Source of the DNA: Bacteroidota bacterium
GTDB taxonomy: Bacteria > Bacteroidota > Bacteroidia > B-17B0 > Aurantibacillaceae
DNA: 64,000 nucleotides
Direction: 5' to 3'
Assembly (NCBI GenBank): GCA_030692515.1
Contig: JAUXZS010000056.1
Coordinates: 372,001 to 436,000 of the forward strand
Shown here: piece after piece, positions 18,301 to 27,326 of the stretch
Layout of the letters: each line of letters opens with the position of its first letter
Numbering within the stretch: position 1 is the stretch's first letter
Program-made: the position numbers and the translations under genes
Notes under the pieces: model-generated
What the model saw: only the letters and a program-made list of their open reading frames with translations
What the model was told of the DNA's origin: nothing
Databases searched by the model: none

Positions 18301-21300
18301 TAACTTGTAATGGAGCGGCCAACGGAAGCTTAACTGCTAACATGATTGGAAACGTAACCGCACCTTTAAGTTATACATGGAGTAATGGACCAATTTTACA
18401 AACCAACGGACCTTTAGCGCCAGGCAACTATACAGTAACAGTAACCGATTTTTATGGTTGTAAATCAACTACTGTTGGCACAGTTACGCAACCAAGTTCT
18501 ATAACAGTAACTCCGGCGGGTTCACCTGCATTATGTTTTGGTGGAGCTACAGGAAGTGCCAGTGTAATTGCCAGTGGCGGAACGCCTGGTTATACATACT
18601 TATGGTCACCAAATGGCAGCACTACAAGCGTAACTTCAGGCCTACTTGCAGGAACTTATAGCATACAGGTAACAGACGCTAATGGTTGCGTACAAACAAG
18701 AACATTAAATATTACCCAACCAAGTTCTGTAACAATTAATACAAGTACATTAACGGCAGCATGTAATCAGGCCAATGGTGTTGCCTCAGCAACAGCGAGT
18801 GGTGGAAGTCCTGCTTATACTTACACGTGGAGCACAGGTTTTGTTGGTCAAACTTTATCAAATGTTACAGCAGGAACCTATACCGTTCAAGTAAAAGATG
18901 CTAACGGCTGTTTATATGTTTTAGCAGCTACTGTGCCTAATGCATCGGGACCGGCTATTGGAATTTCTAGTTTTACAAACCCAAGTTGTTTTGGAGGAAA
19001 TAATGGAATAGCAACTACTACCATAAGTGGTGGTACTGCCGGACCTGGTTTTCCTATTTATAGTTGGAGTAATGGACAAAATACAGGAACTGCCACCAAT
19101 TTATTAAATGGTGTTTATACGGTCACATTAACAGACGCTGCCGGATGTATTGCTTCAACAAGCGTTACAATTACCCAGCCAACATCTTTAACAATTAATG
19201 TAAGCGGAGTTAATCCAAAATGTTTTAACGCTACCAACGGAACTGCGAATGCGGGCGTTGCCGGTGGAACAGGTCCTTACACATACACATGGTTGCCTAC
19301 ACCAGGTGCCGGAGGAAACTCTGCAACGCCAAGTGGTATGGGACCAGGAAATTACAATGTAACAGTAACAGATAGTAAAGGATGTATCATTCAAGGCTCG
19401 GTTGCCTTGGCAAATCCACCGCAAATGTTATCAAGCGTTGCGTTTACAAACCCAACTTGTTTTAACGCTTGTAATGGTTTAGCCGTTGCATCAACAACAA
19501 ATGCAATTGGGGCAATCTCTTATTATTGGACCGGTGGACCGGTGCCGTTAACTACACAAAATGTTGCTAACCTTTGCGCGAACACATATACTATGTTAGC
19601 TACCGATCAGAACTCATGTACTTCAACTACAGTTTTTAATGTTGGTCAACCTACTTTATTAACAGTAAGTATCAGTGCCGTTGGTAGTGTTAGCTGTAGC
19701 GGTGGAAGTAATGGATTTGCTACCGCGACTCCAGGAGGAGGTACGCCAGGTTATACGTATAACTGGAGTAATGCTCAAACATTAGCAACAAGTAATAATT
19801 TAACTGCAGGTAATTACACCATCACCGTAACGGATTCTAAATCATGTACAGCAACAGCAGTTGCAGTAATTACGCAACCAGCAGGTCTCACAGCAACAGC
19901 AACTGGCACGAACGTAACTTGTTTTAACTTAAACAATGGTATTGGTAACGTAAGTTATTCTGGAGGAACCGGTATACCGGCAATATTATGGCAACCTAGT
20001 TTAGGAACTACACAACTAACTAATAATTTAGCACCAGGCACACACACGGTAACTTTACAAGATGGAAATGGATGTTCAATTACCAGAACAATTGTAATTA
20101 CCCAACCAACTCAATTAGTTGCAAATATTACCACTGTGGTTCCAACCAATTGCGGACAAGCAAATGGAAGTTCTTCGGTTGCGGCAAGTGGCGGCGCTGG
20201 AGGTTACACTTATCAATGGAGCTCAAACCCTACATTTACAAACCCTGCCTTAACAAATGTTGTTGCTCAGGCTTACACAGTAACTGTAACAGATGCTAAT
20301 AACTGTTCGGTATCTGCCGCAACTGTAATACCAAACATTGCTGCTCCAACAGTTGTTGTTACAAACACATTAGCTGTTACTTGTTTTGGTTTAGCTAATG
20401 GTGGCGCAACAATTACAACTTCTGGTGGCGCTGGTGGTAATACTTATTTATGGAGCTACTTAGCGCAAACAACGCAAAACGTTAACAACTTACCTTCAGG
20501 TTTACATAGTATAACAGTAACTGACGCAGCTGGCTGTGTTGGTGGCGCGGTTGTAAATATTACTGAACCCGCACAACTAGTAACCGCTATTGGCAGTGTT
20601 ACTAATGTGGCTTGTTCAGGCCAAAACAATGGTGGAGCACAAATGTTAGCCGTTGGCGGAACAACAAATTATGTTTACTTATGGCAACCTAGTGCACAAA
20701 CCAATTCTGTATTAACAGGCGTTGGTAATGGCGTTTATTCTTGTACTGTAACAGATGCAAATGGTTGTACAAGTTCAAAAACAGTAACTATTTCTCAGCC
20801 AAACCCATTAATAATCACAACAAATACTGTTGTACAAAATAATTGTAATGGCTTTGCTACTGGTCAAATTAATACAAGTATTACTGGCGGTACACCAACG
20901 TATACAATTGCATGGCTTCCAGTTCAACCAACTAATCCAATTATTACAAATTTAACAGCTGGTTCATATAGTTTATCTGTATTAGATGCGCTTGGTTGTT
21001 CAACTAGCAGTGTGTATACTTTGGTTGACCCTTCTGCTTTGGTAATTTTAGGAACAAGTACCACTATTGCAACTTGCGGTAACTCAAACGGTACAGCAAG
21101 TGTAACTATTGGTGGAGGTTCTGCACCGTATTCTTATAACTGGAATACTTCTACGCCACAATTAACTCCAGGAGCTATTGGATTACCAGCAGGAACATGG
21201 TCATTAACTACTACCGATAATAAAGGTTGTGTAATTACAGCATCAGTAAATATTACTGCTGCACCACTACCTTCTGTTACCGCAGTTTCCACAAACATTA

Positions 21301-22814
21301 TGTGTTTTGGACAAGGTAACGGTAGCGCTACTTTAACTGCAAGTGGTGTTGGTGGTTATTCTTATAATTGGAGTCCTAGTGGTTTAACTACCGCTATTAT
21401 TAACGGACTTGGGCCTGCTATACATTCTGCTACTGTAACGGATGCGAACGGTTGTAAAACTTACACAACAGTTAATATTAGTGAACCAAATGTTTTAGCC
21501 TTAAATGTATCTCCTGCTCAAACAATTTGTTTTGGAAATATTGCTCAAATATTTGGTCAGGCTTCGGGTGGAACAGTGCCGTATAATTATTCTTTAACGA
21601 ATCTTACTACAAATGCTACTACAAATTCTATCACACCTAATGGTATGAATGCCACACCAACATTAACTTCTACAACTCAATATACAATTTCGGTTATTGA
21701 CGTGAACGGCTGCTCAAACGGACCGCAAACAATTATAGTTAATGTTCGTCCTGCTCTTATTGCAACTGGCGCTTCATACACAAGTTGTGCTGATGGTAAA
21801 GTAGTATTATCTCCGAACATTACCAGTATCGGTAATGGCGGACCATACAATTATATTTGGAGCAATGGTAGTACTTCTGCTAATAATACAGTTACGGCTA
21901 ATTATGCTGCGGCAAATCCAAATACGTATACCGTAATTATTGATGATGGTTGTACCATCCCAAGCACTTCTGCGGTGTTTAATGTGTTTGTAAATCCTGC
22001 GCCTAACGCAACTTTTACGCCATTTTATAGCAAAGGATGTGCGCCTTTAACAGTAACCTTTACTGGATTAAATGATTCAACAACTACTAATCCTAATCCT
22101 TTCTTTTGGACATTTAGTGGTGGTTCGGAGCCACCTAGCCCTGTATTAAATCCGCAAACAATTTCTTTTCCAGATGCAGGAACTTATTCTTTAGGCTTAG
22201 TAGTCACAAATAAATACGGCTGTAAGCAGTACATTAATGATCCTTTAGCTGTTGAAGTTTATCCGGTGCCAGTTGCGGGATTTTTCACAAACCCAAGCAG
22301 TGCTAGTTTATTAGAACCAACAATTCATTTCACCAACACTTCTACAAATGCAAGTTCTTATGTGTGGGATTTTGGTGATTACGGTTATTTAGGAACTAAC
22401 TCTGCTTATGTTATGAACCCGAGCCACCTTTACACAAATGTTGGGAATTATCAGATTTATTTAGTTGCGATAAATTCATTTGGTTGTAAAGATACTGCAA
22501 CAAGTACCATAGAGATTACGCCAGACATGGGAGTTTATATTCCAAACGCATTTACTCCAGATGGAAATGGCCGTAACGATATATTTATGCCTTATGGCTA
22601 TGGCATTAACGAAGACAATTATAAAATGGAAATTTTTGATCGTTGGGGTGAGTTAATATTTACATCAAGTGCTTTTAGAAAAGGCTGGGACGGAACTGTA
22701 AAAGGCTCTTCTCAAATAGCTCAAGATGGTGTTTATATTTATAAGATATTAATTACTGATTTAGAGAACAATAAGAAAAACTACGTAGGTCACGTTACTT
22801 TAATTAAACAATAA
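15390..22814 (+). CDS. Giant SprB-repeat surface protein with gliding-type (T9SS type B) C-terminal domain
   Basis: This 2474-residue protein starts with a signal peptide (about 1-23). A unique N-terminal region (to ~180) is followed by Ig/PKD-like domains (~190-420). From ~420 to ~1990 there are about 21 units of 65-75 residues with the SprB pattern 'C-x-x-x-N-G-x-x-x ... G-G-T-P-x-Y-x-Y-x-W ... G-x-Y-x-V-x-V-x-D-x-x-G-C', paired Cys at each end. A further Ig-like unit and two PKD domains (ending near 2370; WDFGD is visible) come next, then the gliding-motility-associated domain: YIPNAFTPDGNGRNDIF, FDRWGELIF, GWDG and DGVYIYKI. It should be exported by T9SS and held at the cell surface as an adhesin like SprB of Flavobacterium. 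It is monocistronic, with a terminator downstream. Confidence 0.92.
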   Translation: MNKKILVTAIALLLSLLSYKTKACHALPLVNYSAVVGPLGVTVNGSSGAATCGCGPYWMQVEIACTAAGLTGLPPAAVQFSIDNWAGPGNTYNAYPWFFGLLNVPNYVAPGWPDACVQEPYTTVFIPFTSLCPGQTYFIRAREWLGGSTAIPPAGPWSAMSSFVCPGVNMALNYSITAVPANYCAPNSATLAATNVNTSACGNVTYLWSPGGATTPSIVVSPAVTTVYQLTVTAPCQTPVIKSVTVNVGITPSPAFTPLNPISCTGSPINFNHTGTAGVTHTWSVASAVGVSIVSPNIANPVITFANPGNYVVTHIVSNGTCSNTLTTNVTINPGPNPAFTVPTPTQCLVGNSYSFVGATAGGTHSYTFNPAAGAPAAGAAANYGPGSFTTPGNYTVFHSVTLSGCTANTTSVISVSPHPSLTLVPTNAICGNNNGSILINNTTPAGQTVVSFSLNGAAIVTQNPTGLPTGAYTVAFTNNFGCITSSVTNIANTPGVTNLATTFVNPSCGFSNGSITLGVVTGGTGPFTYSVNNGPFVAAPPLTNLPAGNYTITVKDANNCVFTKVVVLVNTPAITAATFTTAPTACVGNTGVLGITGVTGGTAAYSFSVNGVATTSITNNLAVGPKTITIKDANGCTYTTTANIPMVTGPTAANIAVTAAACGNANGSATVTSVTGGLPAYQYSFNGGPFVGSAIQAGMLAGPKSVVIMDANSCTLTVNFVIGNTGSPSSAIATLTNVSCFNGANGGFSVSTSGGTPGYSYTLTPGNITNGFGQFTNLTAQNYTINVKDALGCITTVTTSISQPAALTLNLTSLQPSCNGGNNGTITATAGGGTSPYVYNINGGPNQASNTFTNNISANAYNITVIDNLGCSLSQTIAVTQPLPITLTLTSIPANCSAANGSASVAASGGTPIYSYTWSLTGGNNPQTTGVIAGNYTVTVKDTKNCVVTGVVSVTATPGGTAAITNVNNVTCNGAANGSLTANMIGNVTAPLSYTWSNGPILQTNGPLAPGNYTVTVTDFYGCKSTTVGTVTQPSSITVTPAGSPALCFGGATGSASVIASGGTPGYTYLWSPNGSTTSVTSGLLAGTYSIQVTDANGCVQTRTLNITQPSSVTINTSTLTAACNQANGVASATASGGSPAYTYTWSTGFVGQTLSNVTAGTYTVQVKDANGCLYVLAATVPNASGPAIGISSFTNPSCFGGNNGIATTTISGGTAGPGFPIYSWSNGQNTGTATNLLNGVYTVTLTDAAGCIASTSVTITQPTSLTINVSGVNPKCFNATNGTANAGVAGGTGPYTYTWLPTPGAGGNSATPSGMGPGNYNVTVTDSKGCIIQGSVALANPPQMLSSVAFTNPTCFNACNGLAVASTTNAIGAISYYWTGGPVPLTTQNVANLCANTYTMLATDQNSCTSTTVFNVGQPTLLTVSISAVGSVSCSGGSNGFATATPGGGTPGYTYNWSNAQTLATSNNLTAGNYTITVTDSKSCTATAVAVITQPAGLTATATGTNVTCFNLNNGIGNVSYSGGTGIPAILWQPSLGTTQLTNNLAPGTHTVTLQDGNGCSITRTIVITQPTQLVANITTVVPTNCGQANGSSSVAASGGAGGYTYQWSSNPTFTNPALTNVVAQAYTVTVTDANNCSVSAATVIPNIAAPTVVVTNTLAVTCFGLANGGATITTSGGAGGNTYLWSYLAQTTQNVNNLPSGLHSITVTDAAGCVGGAVVNITEPAQLVTAIGSVTNVACSGQNNGGAQMLAVGGTTNYVYLWQPSAQTNSVLTGVGNGVYSCTVTDANGCTSSKTVTISQPNPLIITTNTVVQNNCNGFATGQINTSITGGTPTYTIAWLPVQPTNPIITNLTAGSYSLSVLDALGCSTSSVYTLVDPSALVILGTSTTIATCGNSNGTASVTIGGGSAPYSYNWNTSTPQLTPGAIGLPAGTWSLTTTDNKGCVITASVNITAAPLPSVTAVSTNIMCFGQGNGSATLTASGVGGYSYNWSPSGLTTAIINGLGPAIHSATVTDANGCKTYTTVNISEPNVLALNVSPAQTICFGNIAQIFGQASGGTVPYNYSLTNLTTNATTNSITPNGMNATPTLTSTTQYTISVIDVNGCSNGPQTIIVNVRPALIATGASYTSCADGKVVLSPNITSIGNGGPYNYIWSNGSTSANNTVTANYAAANPNTYTVIIDDGCTIPSTSAVFNVFVNPAPNATFTPFYSKGCAPLTVTFTGLNDSTTTNPNPFFWTFSGGSEPPSPVLNPQTISFPDAGTYSLGLVVTNKYGCKQYINDPLAVEVYPVPVAGFFTNPSSASLLEPTIHFTNTSTNASSYVWDFGDYGYLGTNSAYVMNPSHLYTNVGNYQIYLVAINSFGCKDTATSTIEITPDMGVYIPNAFTPDGNGRNDIFMPYGYGINEDNYKMEIFDRWGELIFTSSAFRKGWDGTVKGSSQIAQDGVYIYKILITDLENNKKNYVGHVTLIKQ

Positions 22815-22837
22815 AAAAATAATCTTTTTTTATAACT

Positions 22838-22869
22838 AAAGCCGTTCAAAACATTGAACGGCTTTTTTT
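22838..22869 (+). terminator. Rho-independent terminator after the SprB-repeat gene
   Basis: A perfect GCCGTTCAA/TTGAACGGC stem (extended by AAA/TTT), an AACA loop and a T7 run, 23 bp past the stop codon. Confidence 0.92.
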
Positions 22870-23004
22870 ATTGAAAAAGAGTTTTATAACATAAAATCTC
22901 GTCGAATAAACGCAACTTTAGTCTAAAACTAAAAAGGATTGAGACTTTTGTTTTTGAAATGCGAAAAAATGGTTATATCTTAATATATTGAAAAACCAAT
23001 AATC

Positions 23005-26000
23005 ATGAAAATCAAAACCCACTTAATTTTAATATTTTCTTTTTTTCTACTTAGTAAAATTAATGTTGCACAAACAAATAAAACTGTTGGCACAAATATT
23101 CCCTTAAATCCAGGGGAAATCCAAAGCAGAGGCTGCGCAACACAAATTCCTTCCCAAAAATGGGAAGATCAATTTCAAATTTTAGTTGCTCAATACTTGC
23201 AACAGCATCCCGAAGAAGCAAAAATGATTGGCAATTCTTCAACTATGGCAGGTTATAGCATACCGGTTATTATTCATGTTATTCATGGCGGACAAGCTGT
23301 CGGATCCTTTCCGAATTTAGCACAGGGACAATTAACATCTCAAGTTACTGTTTTAGACAATGATTTTTCCGGTATAGGGCAAAACGTTGGGAATTATCCA
23401 GCAACTGCCTTTACAACTTTTGCGACTAACACATTAATTTCGGCTGCGAGTAAAGATGCAAATGGAAGAATAGGTATTATAAATTGTAATATAAATTTTT
23501 GTTTGGCAACCAAAGATACGTTAGGAAATATATTAGCCGAGCCAGGGATACACCGTGTAAACTATAACACGCTTCCCGCAACTGCTTTTCCTTCTAAAAA
23601 CCCTGCGGCTACAAATTACAATACGCCGGCGTTGTTTACCAACTTCATGAATAATTATATAAAACCAAATACAATTTGGAACGTAAGTAAATATTTAAAC
23701 ATATGGGTTTCTGACAGACAAAACGCAACTGGTTTATTAGGATACGCAACATTCCCGCCATTAAGTACATTGTCCGGCATACCCGGAGGCGTTGGTACAG
23801 CAACTAGCGATGGATTTTGGAGCTGGGCAGCATCTTTTGGCTCAAGTACAATTTTTCCTGGTGGTTCTTATGCAGCTCCATATGATAAAGGAAGAACTTG
23901 TACTCATGAAATTGGACACTGGTTAGGGCTTAGGCATATTTGGGGAGATGGCTCGTGTGCCACAGACTATTGTATTGATACTCCGCCAGCAAGCGGCAGC
24001 AATGGGGGTTCTCCTGCATACCCATTTAAAGCAAATACTTGTAACGCCTCGTCACCTCCAAATGGAGCAAACGGCGAAATGTTTATGAATTTTATGGATT
24101 ACACAAATGATCTTGCCATGTATATGTTTACAAATGACCAACGTACACGCGCGCATGTTGCCATGCAAAACAGTCCGTACAGAAAGTTTTTGGGAACACA
24201 TGGCTTATGTAATTTGCCAGCACCAATTGCAAATTTTTCTGTTGCGCCGAACCCTGTATGTAATGGAGCAACACTTAATATTGGAGATTTGTCTTTAAAC
24301 GTTCCTACATCTTGGTCGTATACCATGAGTGGAGGTACCCCTTCAATTTCTACTGCACAAAATCCCACCGTTTCTTTTGCTAGCCCCGGTATTTATTCAA
24401 TTACGCTGATAGCTACAAACCTTGCTGGTTCGAGTACTCCTATTACTAAAACCGTGTCAGTAGTGGCAGGACCAACTTTTACATTATCTTCAAATCCATC
24501 AGCAACTCTTTGTGCCGGAAATAGTGCAACCATTTCAATGATTGGAGGAACTTCTTACACTTTATTAAACACAGGGTCAACATCAGCACCATTTATTGTT
24601 ACACCAACAGTTGCTACTATTTATTCTGTATCAGCGGTTTCTGCTGGAACAAACACTTGTTATCGAACTCAAACACTTAGCATTGCAATTGGCACTATTG
24701 CAATTAATATTACACCAACGGTTGCGAGTGTTTGCAGTGGACAATCGGTTGCTTTAACCGGAAGCGGCGCTACAACTTATACTTGGAGTACAGGCTCTAA
24801 TGCTACATCAATAATCGTTACGCCAACTGCAGTAACTGTTTATACATTAAATGGAACTAGTGGCGGATGTAACGGAACAAAAACAGTTCAAGTAAACATA
24901 AATGCTTCGCCTACAATTTCTGTAAACAACGCAACTATTTGTCCTGCGGGTACCGCCAGTTTAATCGCAAGTGGTGCAAATACCTATACATGGAACACCG
25001 GACCAACCACTTCGGTTATTACTGTTTCTCCACCAGTAAATACAAATTATACAGTTTCAGGGACTAATGCGTTAGGATGCGTAAGTTCCAAAACCGTTAG
25101 TGTAACTATTAGCGGTGCATTGAGTTTAAGTATAACTGCTAATCCAACGGTTGTTTGCTCCGGGCAACCGAGCACACTTACAGCAAGTGGGGCGACTACC
25201 TATACATGGAATACTGGACCGACAGGAGCAAATTTAGTGGTTAGCCCAAGTGCTACAACAAACTACACAGTAACGGGAACTGCTGGAACATGTTCAGGTA
25301 CACAAACAATTAATTTAGTTGTGAATTCTAATCCAACCATAACACCAACTTCAAGTTCAGCTTCAATTTGTGTTGGAGGTAGTGCCACATTAAGTACAAC
25401 AGGAGCTACAAGTTATACTTGGAATCCAGGAAATTTTGTTGGCGCTTCTTATGCTGTTTCTCCGGCGGCAACAACCATATATACTGTTACAGGCACTAAT
25501 GCAAGCGGTTGTTCCGACACCAAAACAATTTCTTTAGCAGTAAATAGTTTACCTACCATAAATGTATCGGCAAATCCTGCTACAATTTGTTCAGGGCAAA
25601 CCAGCACATTAACAGCATCAGGCGCAACTACTTATTCTTGGAGTGCAGGAGGAACCGGTAGTACCAAAACAGTTACACCTCTGTCAACTACGGTTTATAT
25701 GGTTACCGGAACGGTTGGTATATGCAGCAATTCTAATACCGTTAGTGTAAACGTAAACCCTACACCTACTGTTTCTGTAAATAATGCCACCATTTGTCCT
25801 GCCGGCACGGCAACATTAATTGCGAGTGGTGCCAACACATATTCATGGAGCACAAGCGCAACAACATCAGTTATAACTGTTTCACCTCCGATCAATACTA
25901 CTTATACTGTTACTGGCACTTCCTTAGGATGCAGCAATACCAAAACAGTTAGTGTAAGCATTGGTACAGCAATTAGTATAAACGTAAACGCCAGTCCTGC

Positions 26001-27153
26001 AAATGTTTGTATAGGCGGTTCAAGTACGCTTACTGCTTCCGGGGCTAGTACTTATACTTGGAGTACTGGACCAAGCGGCTCGAGCATTGTAGTTAGCCCA
26101 ACAACAAACTCTACTTATACAGTTGTTGGAACAAGCGGCTCTTGCACGGGCTCCAATACTATTAGCCTAGTTGTGAATCAATTAGCTACAACAGCGTTGG
26201 CCGGGCCAAACCAAACATTATGTATTAGTAATCCTTCAACTACATTAGCTGGAAACACTGCCGCGGTTGGAACAGGAAGTTGGTCGGTTATTTCAGGAGC
26301 TGCAACCATCGCAAATCCAACCTTGCCAAACACAACAATATCGGCGGTTGCAATTGGATTAAATATTTTACAGTGGCAAATAACAAACGGTGCTTGCTCG
26401 TCGGTATCAACTATGACGGTAACGGTTGACGCATTGCCAACTACTGCTAACTCTATTGCTTCTCAAACTGTGTGCTCAACATCTGCCACATTAACCGGAA
26501 ATGCTCCGGCAGTTGGAACAGGGGCTTGGTCTTTAGTAGCAGGAGCTGGCGCAATAACATCGCCAAACTCTCTAACTACAGGCCTAACTGGTTTAGGAGC
26601 AGGAACAAATATTTTTCAATGGACAATCTCAAATGGCGCAGTTTGCCCTCCTTCGAGCTCAACAGTTTCGGTTGCCAATAGTAATACACTAACCGTTACT
26701 GCAGTTACAGCATCAAGCATAATATGCGTAGGCTCAACCGTTAATATTACGGCAAGCGGCGCAACTACTTATAGTTGGAGCACAGGAGCAACCACTTCGG
26801 TAATTGCCGTGAGCCCAAGTGTAACTACAACCTACACGGTAGATGGAAGCAACGGTTCTTGTTCATCGTCAGCAATAATCGCGCAGTCAGTATCTGCTTG
26901 TACGGGCTTAAGTCAATTACCTAACACAAACTATAATGTATTAGTTTACCCTAATCCATTTAAAGAAGAGGTAACAGTTAATGCTGGCGAATTAGTAACT
27001 GCACAAGTGTTTAATACCTTAGGCCAATTAATAATTGTAAAAACCATAAATGGTATTGGCGCCATTAATACGGCAGAACTTGCTAAAGGGGTTTATTATT
27101 TAAATGTAAAAGGCATTAGCGGAAGCAAAACTTTAAAGGTTGTAAAGGAGTAA
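23005..27153 (+). CDS. Secreted M43-family zinc metalloprotease with Ig-like repeats and T9SS type A sorting domain
   Basis: The protein has 1382 residues. A signal peptide ends at VAQ (~23). The pappalysin-like (M43) catalytic domain runs to about residue 390. Its zinc motif is H304-E-I-G-H308-W-L-G-L-R-H314 (HExxHxxGxxH), and a Met-turn follows in FMNFMDYTND near 362. A PKD domain (~410-490) is next, then about ten ~80-residue Ig-like repeats built around 'C-x-G-x-x-x-x-L-x-A-S-G-A-x-T-Y-x-W'. The last ~75 residues (VLVYPNPFKEEVTVNAGE ... GVYYLNVKG) are a type A sorting domain. It is predicted to be a surface or released protease. It has its own terminator and no close partner. Confidence 0.93.
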   Translation: MKIKTHLILIFSFFLLSKINVAQTNKTVGTNIPLNPGEIQSRGCATQIPSQKWEDQFQILVAQYLQQHPEEAKMIGNSSTMAGYSIPVIIHVIHGGQAVGSFPNLAQGQLTSQVTVLDNDFSGIGQNVGNYPATAFTTFATNTLISAASKDANGRIGIINCNINFCLATKDTLGNILAEPGIHRVNYNTLPATAFPSKNPAATNYNTPALFTNFMNNYIKPNTIWNVSKYLNIWVSDRQNATGLLGYATFPPLSTLSGIPGGVGTATSDGFWSWAASFGSSTIFPGGSYAAPYDKGRTCTHEIGHWLGLRHIWGDGSCATDYCIDTPPASGSNGGSPAYPFKANTCNASSPPNGANGEMFMNFMDYTNDLAMYMFTNDQRTRAHVAMQNSPYRKFLGTHGLCNLPAPIANFSVAPNPVCNGATLNIGDLSLNVPTSWSYTMSGGTPSISTAQNPTVSFASPGIYSITLIATNLAGSSTPITKTVSVVAGPTFTLSSNPSATLCAGNSATISMIGGTSYTLLNTGSTSAPFIVTPTVATIYSVSAVSAGTNTCYRTQTLSIAIGTIAINITPTVASVCSGQSVALTGSGATTYTWSTGSNATSIIVTPTAVTVYTLNGTSGGCNGTKTVQVNINASPTISVNNATICPAGTASLIASGANTYTWNTGPTTSVITVSPPVNTNYTVSGTNALGCVSSKTVSVTISGALSLSITANPTVVCSGQPSTLTASGATTYTWNTGPTGANLVVSPSATTNYTVTGTAGTCSGTQTINLVVNSNPTITPTSSSASICVGGSATLSTTGATSYTWNPGNFVGASYAVSPAATTIYTVTGTNASGCSDTKTISLAVNSLPTINVSANPATICSGQTSTLTASGATTYSWSAGGTGSTKTVTPLSTTVYMVTGTVGICSNSNTVSVNVNPTPTVSVNNATICPAGTATLIASGANTYSWSTSATTSVITVSPPINTTYTVTGTSLGCSNTKTVSVSIGTAISINVNASPANVCIGGSSTLTASGASTYTWSTGPSGSSIVVSPTTNSTYTVVGTSGSCTGSNTISLVVNQLATTALAGPNQTLCISNPSTTLAGNTAAVGTGSWSVISGAATIANPTLPNTTISAVAIGLNILQWQITNGACSSVSTMTVTVDALPTTANSIASQTVCSTSATLTGNAPAVGTGAWSLVAGAGAITSPNSLTTGLTGLGAGTNIFQWTISNGAVCPPSSSTVSVANSNTLTVTAVTASSIICVGSTVNITASGATTYSWSTGATTSVIAVSPSVTTTYTVDGSNGSCSSSAIIAQSVSACTGLSQLPNTNYNVLVYPNPFKEEVTVNAGELVTAQVFNTLGQLIIVKTINGIGAINTAELAKGVYYLNVKGISGSKTLKVVKE

Positions 27154-27191
27154 TACAACTTTATTAATAGAATAACTTTGTATATACATTT

Positions 27192-27226
27192 AAAAGCCCT
27201 GCTTATAAAATAGCGGGGCTTTTTTT
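27192..27226 (+). terminator. Rho-independent terminator after the M43 protease gene
   Basis: Stem AGCCCTGCT/AGCGGGGCT (one T-G wobble) with an 8-nt A/T loop, flanked by AAA and followed by T7, 39 bp after the stop. Confidence 0.88.
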
Positions 27227-27265
27227 GTTTCCGATAAGACTCAATATTTATTTTCAAAATAAATA

Positions 27266-27294
27266 TTTGCATTATAAAAATAATTATATATTTG
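27266..27294 (+). promoter_or_regulatory. Bacteroidota-type promoter (TTTG-N17-TATATTTG)
   Basis: Both elements are present with proper spacing: TTTG at 27266-27269, 17 nt, TATATTTG at 27287-27294. The expected start of transcription is about 27300, some 27 nt before the ATG at 27327. It is the only convincing promoter before the 27327-44112 run of genes and so probably drives several of them. Confidence 0.7.
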
Positions 27295-27326
27295 TCGCCG
27301 AATTTATTTAATTGGACGGCATTTTT

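Noticed and set aside
16365-20299. Several ORFs of 70-105 codons in other frames of the SprB-repeat gene
   Set aside because: They follow the repeat period and have no start context, conserved motif or independent coding signal.
27312-27314. TTG 27312 as start of the 1008-residue protein
   Set aside because: The ATG at 27327 gives a better signal peptide with a basic residue at position 2.
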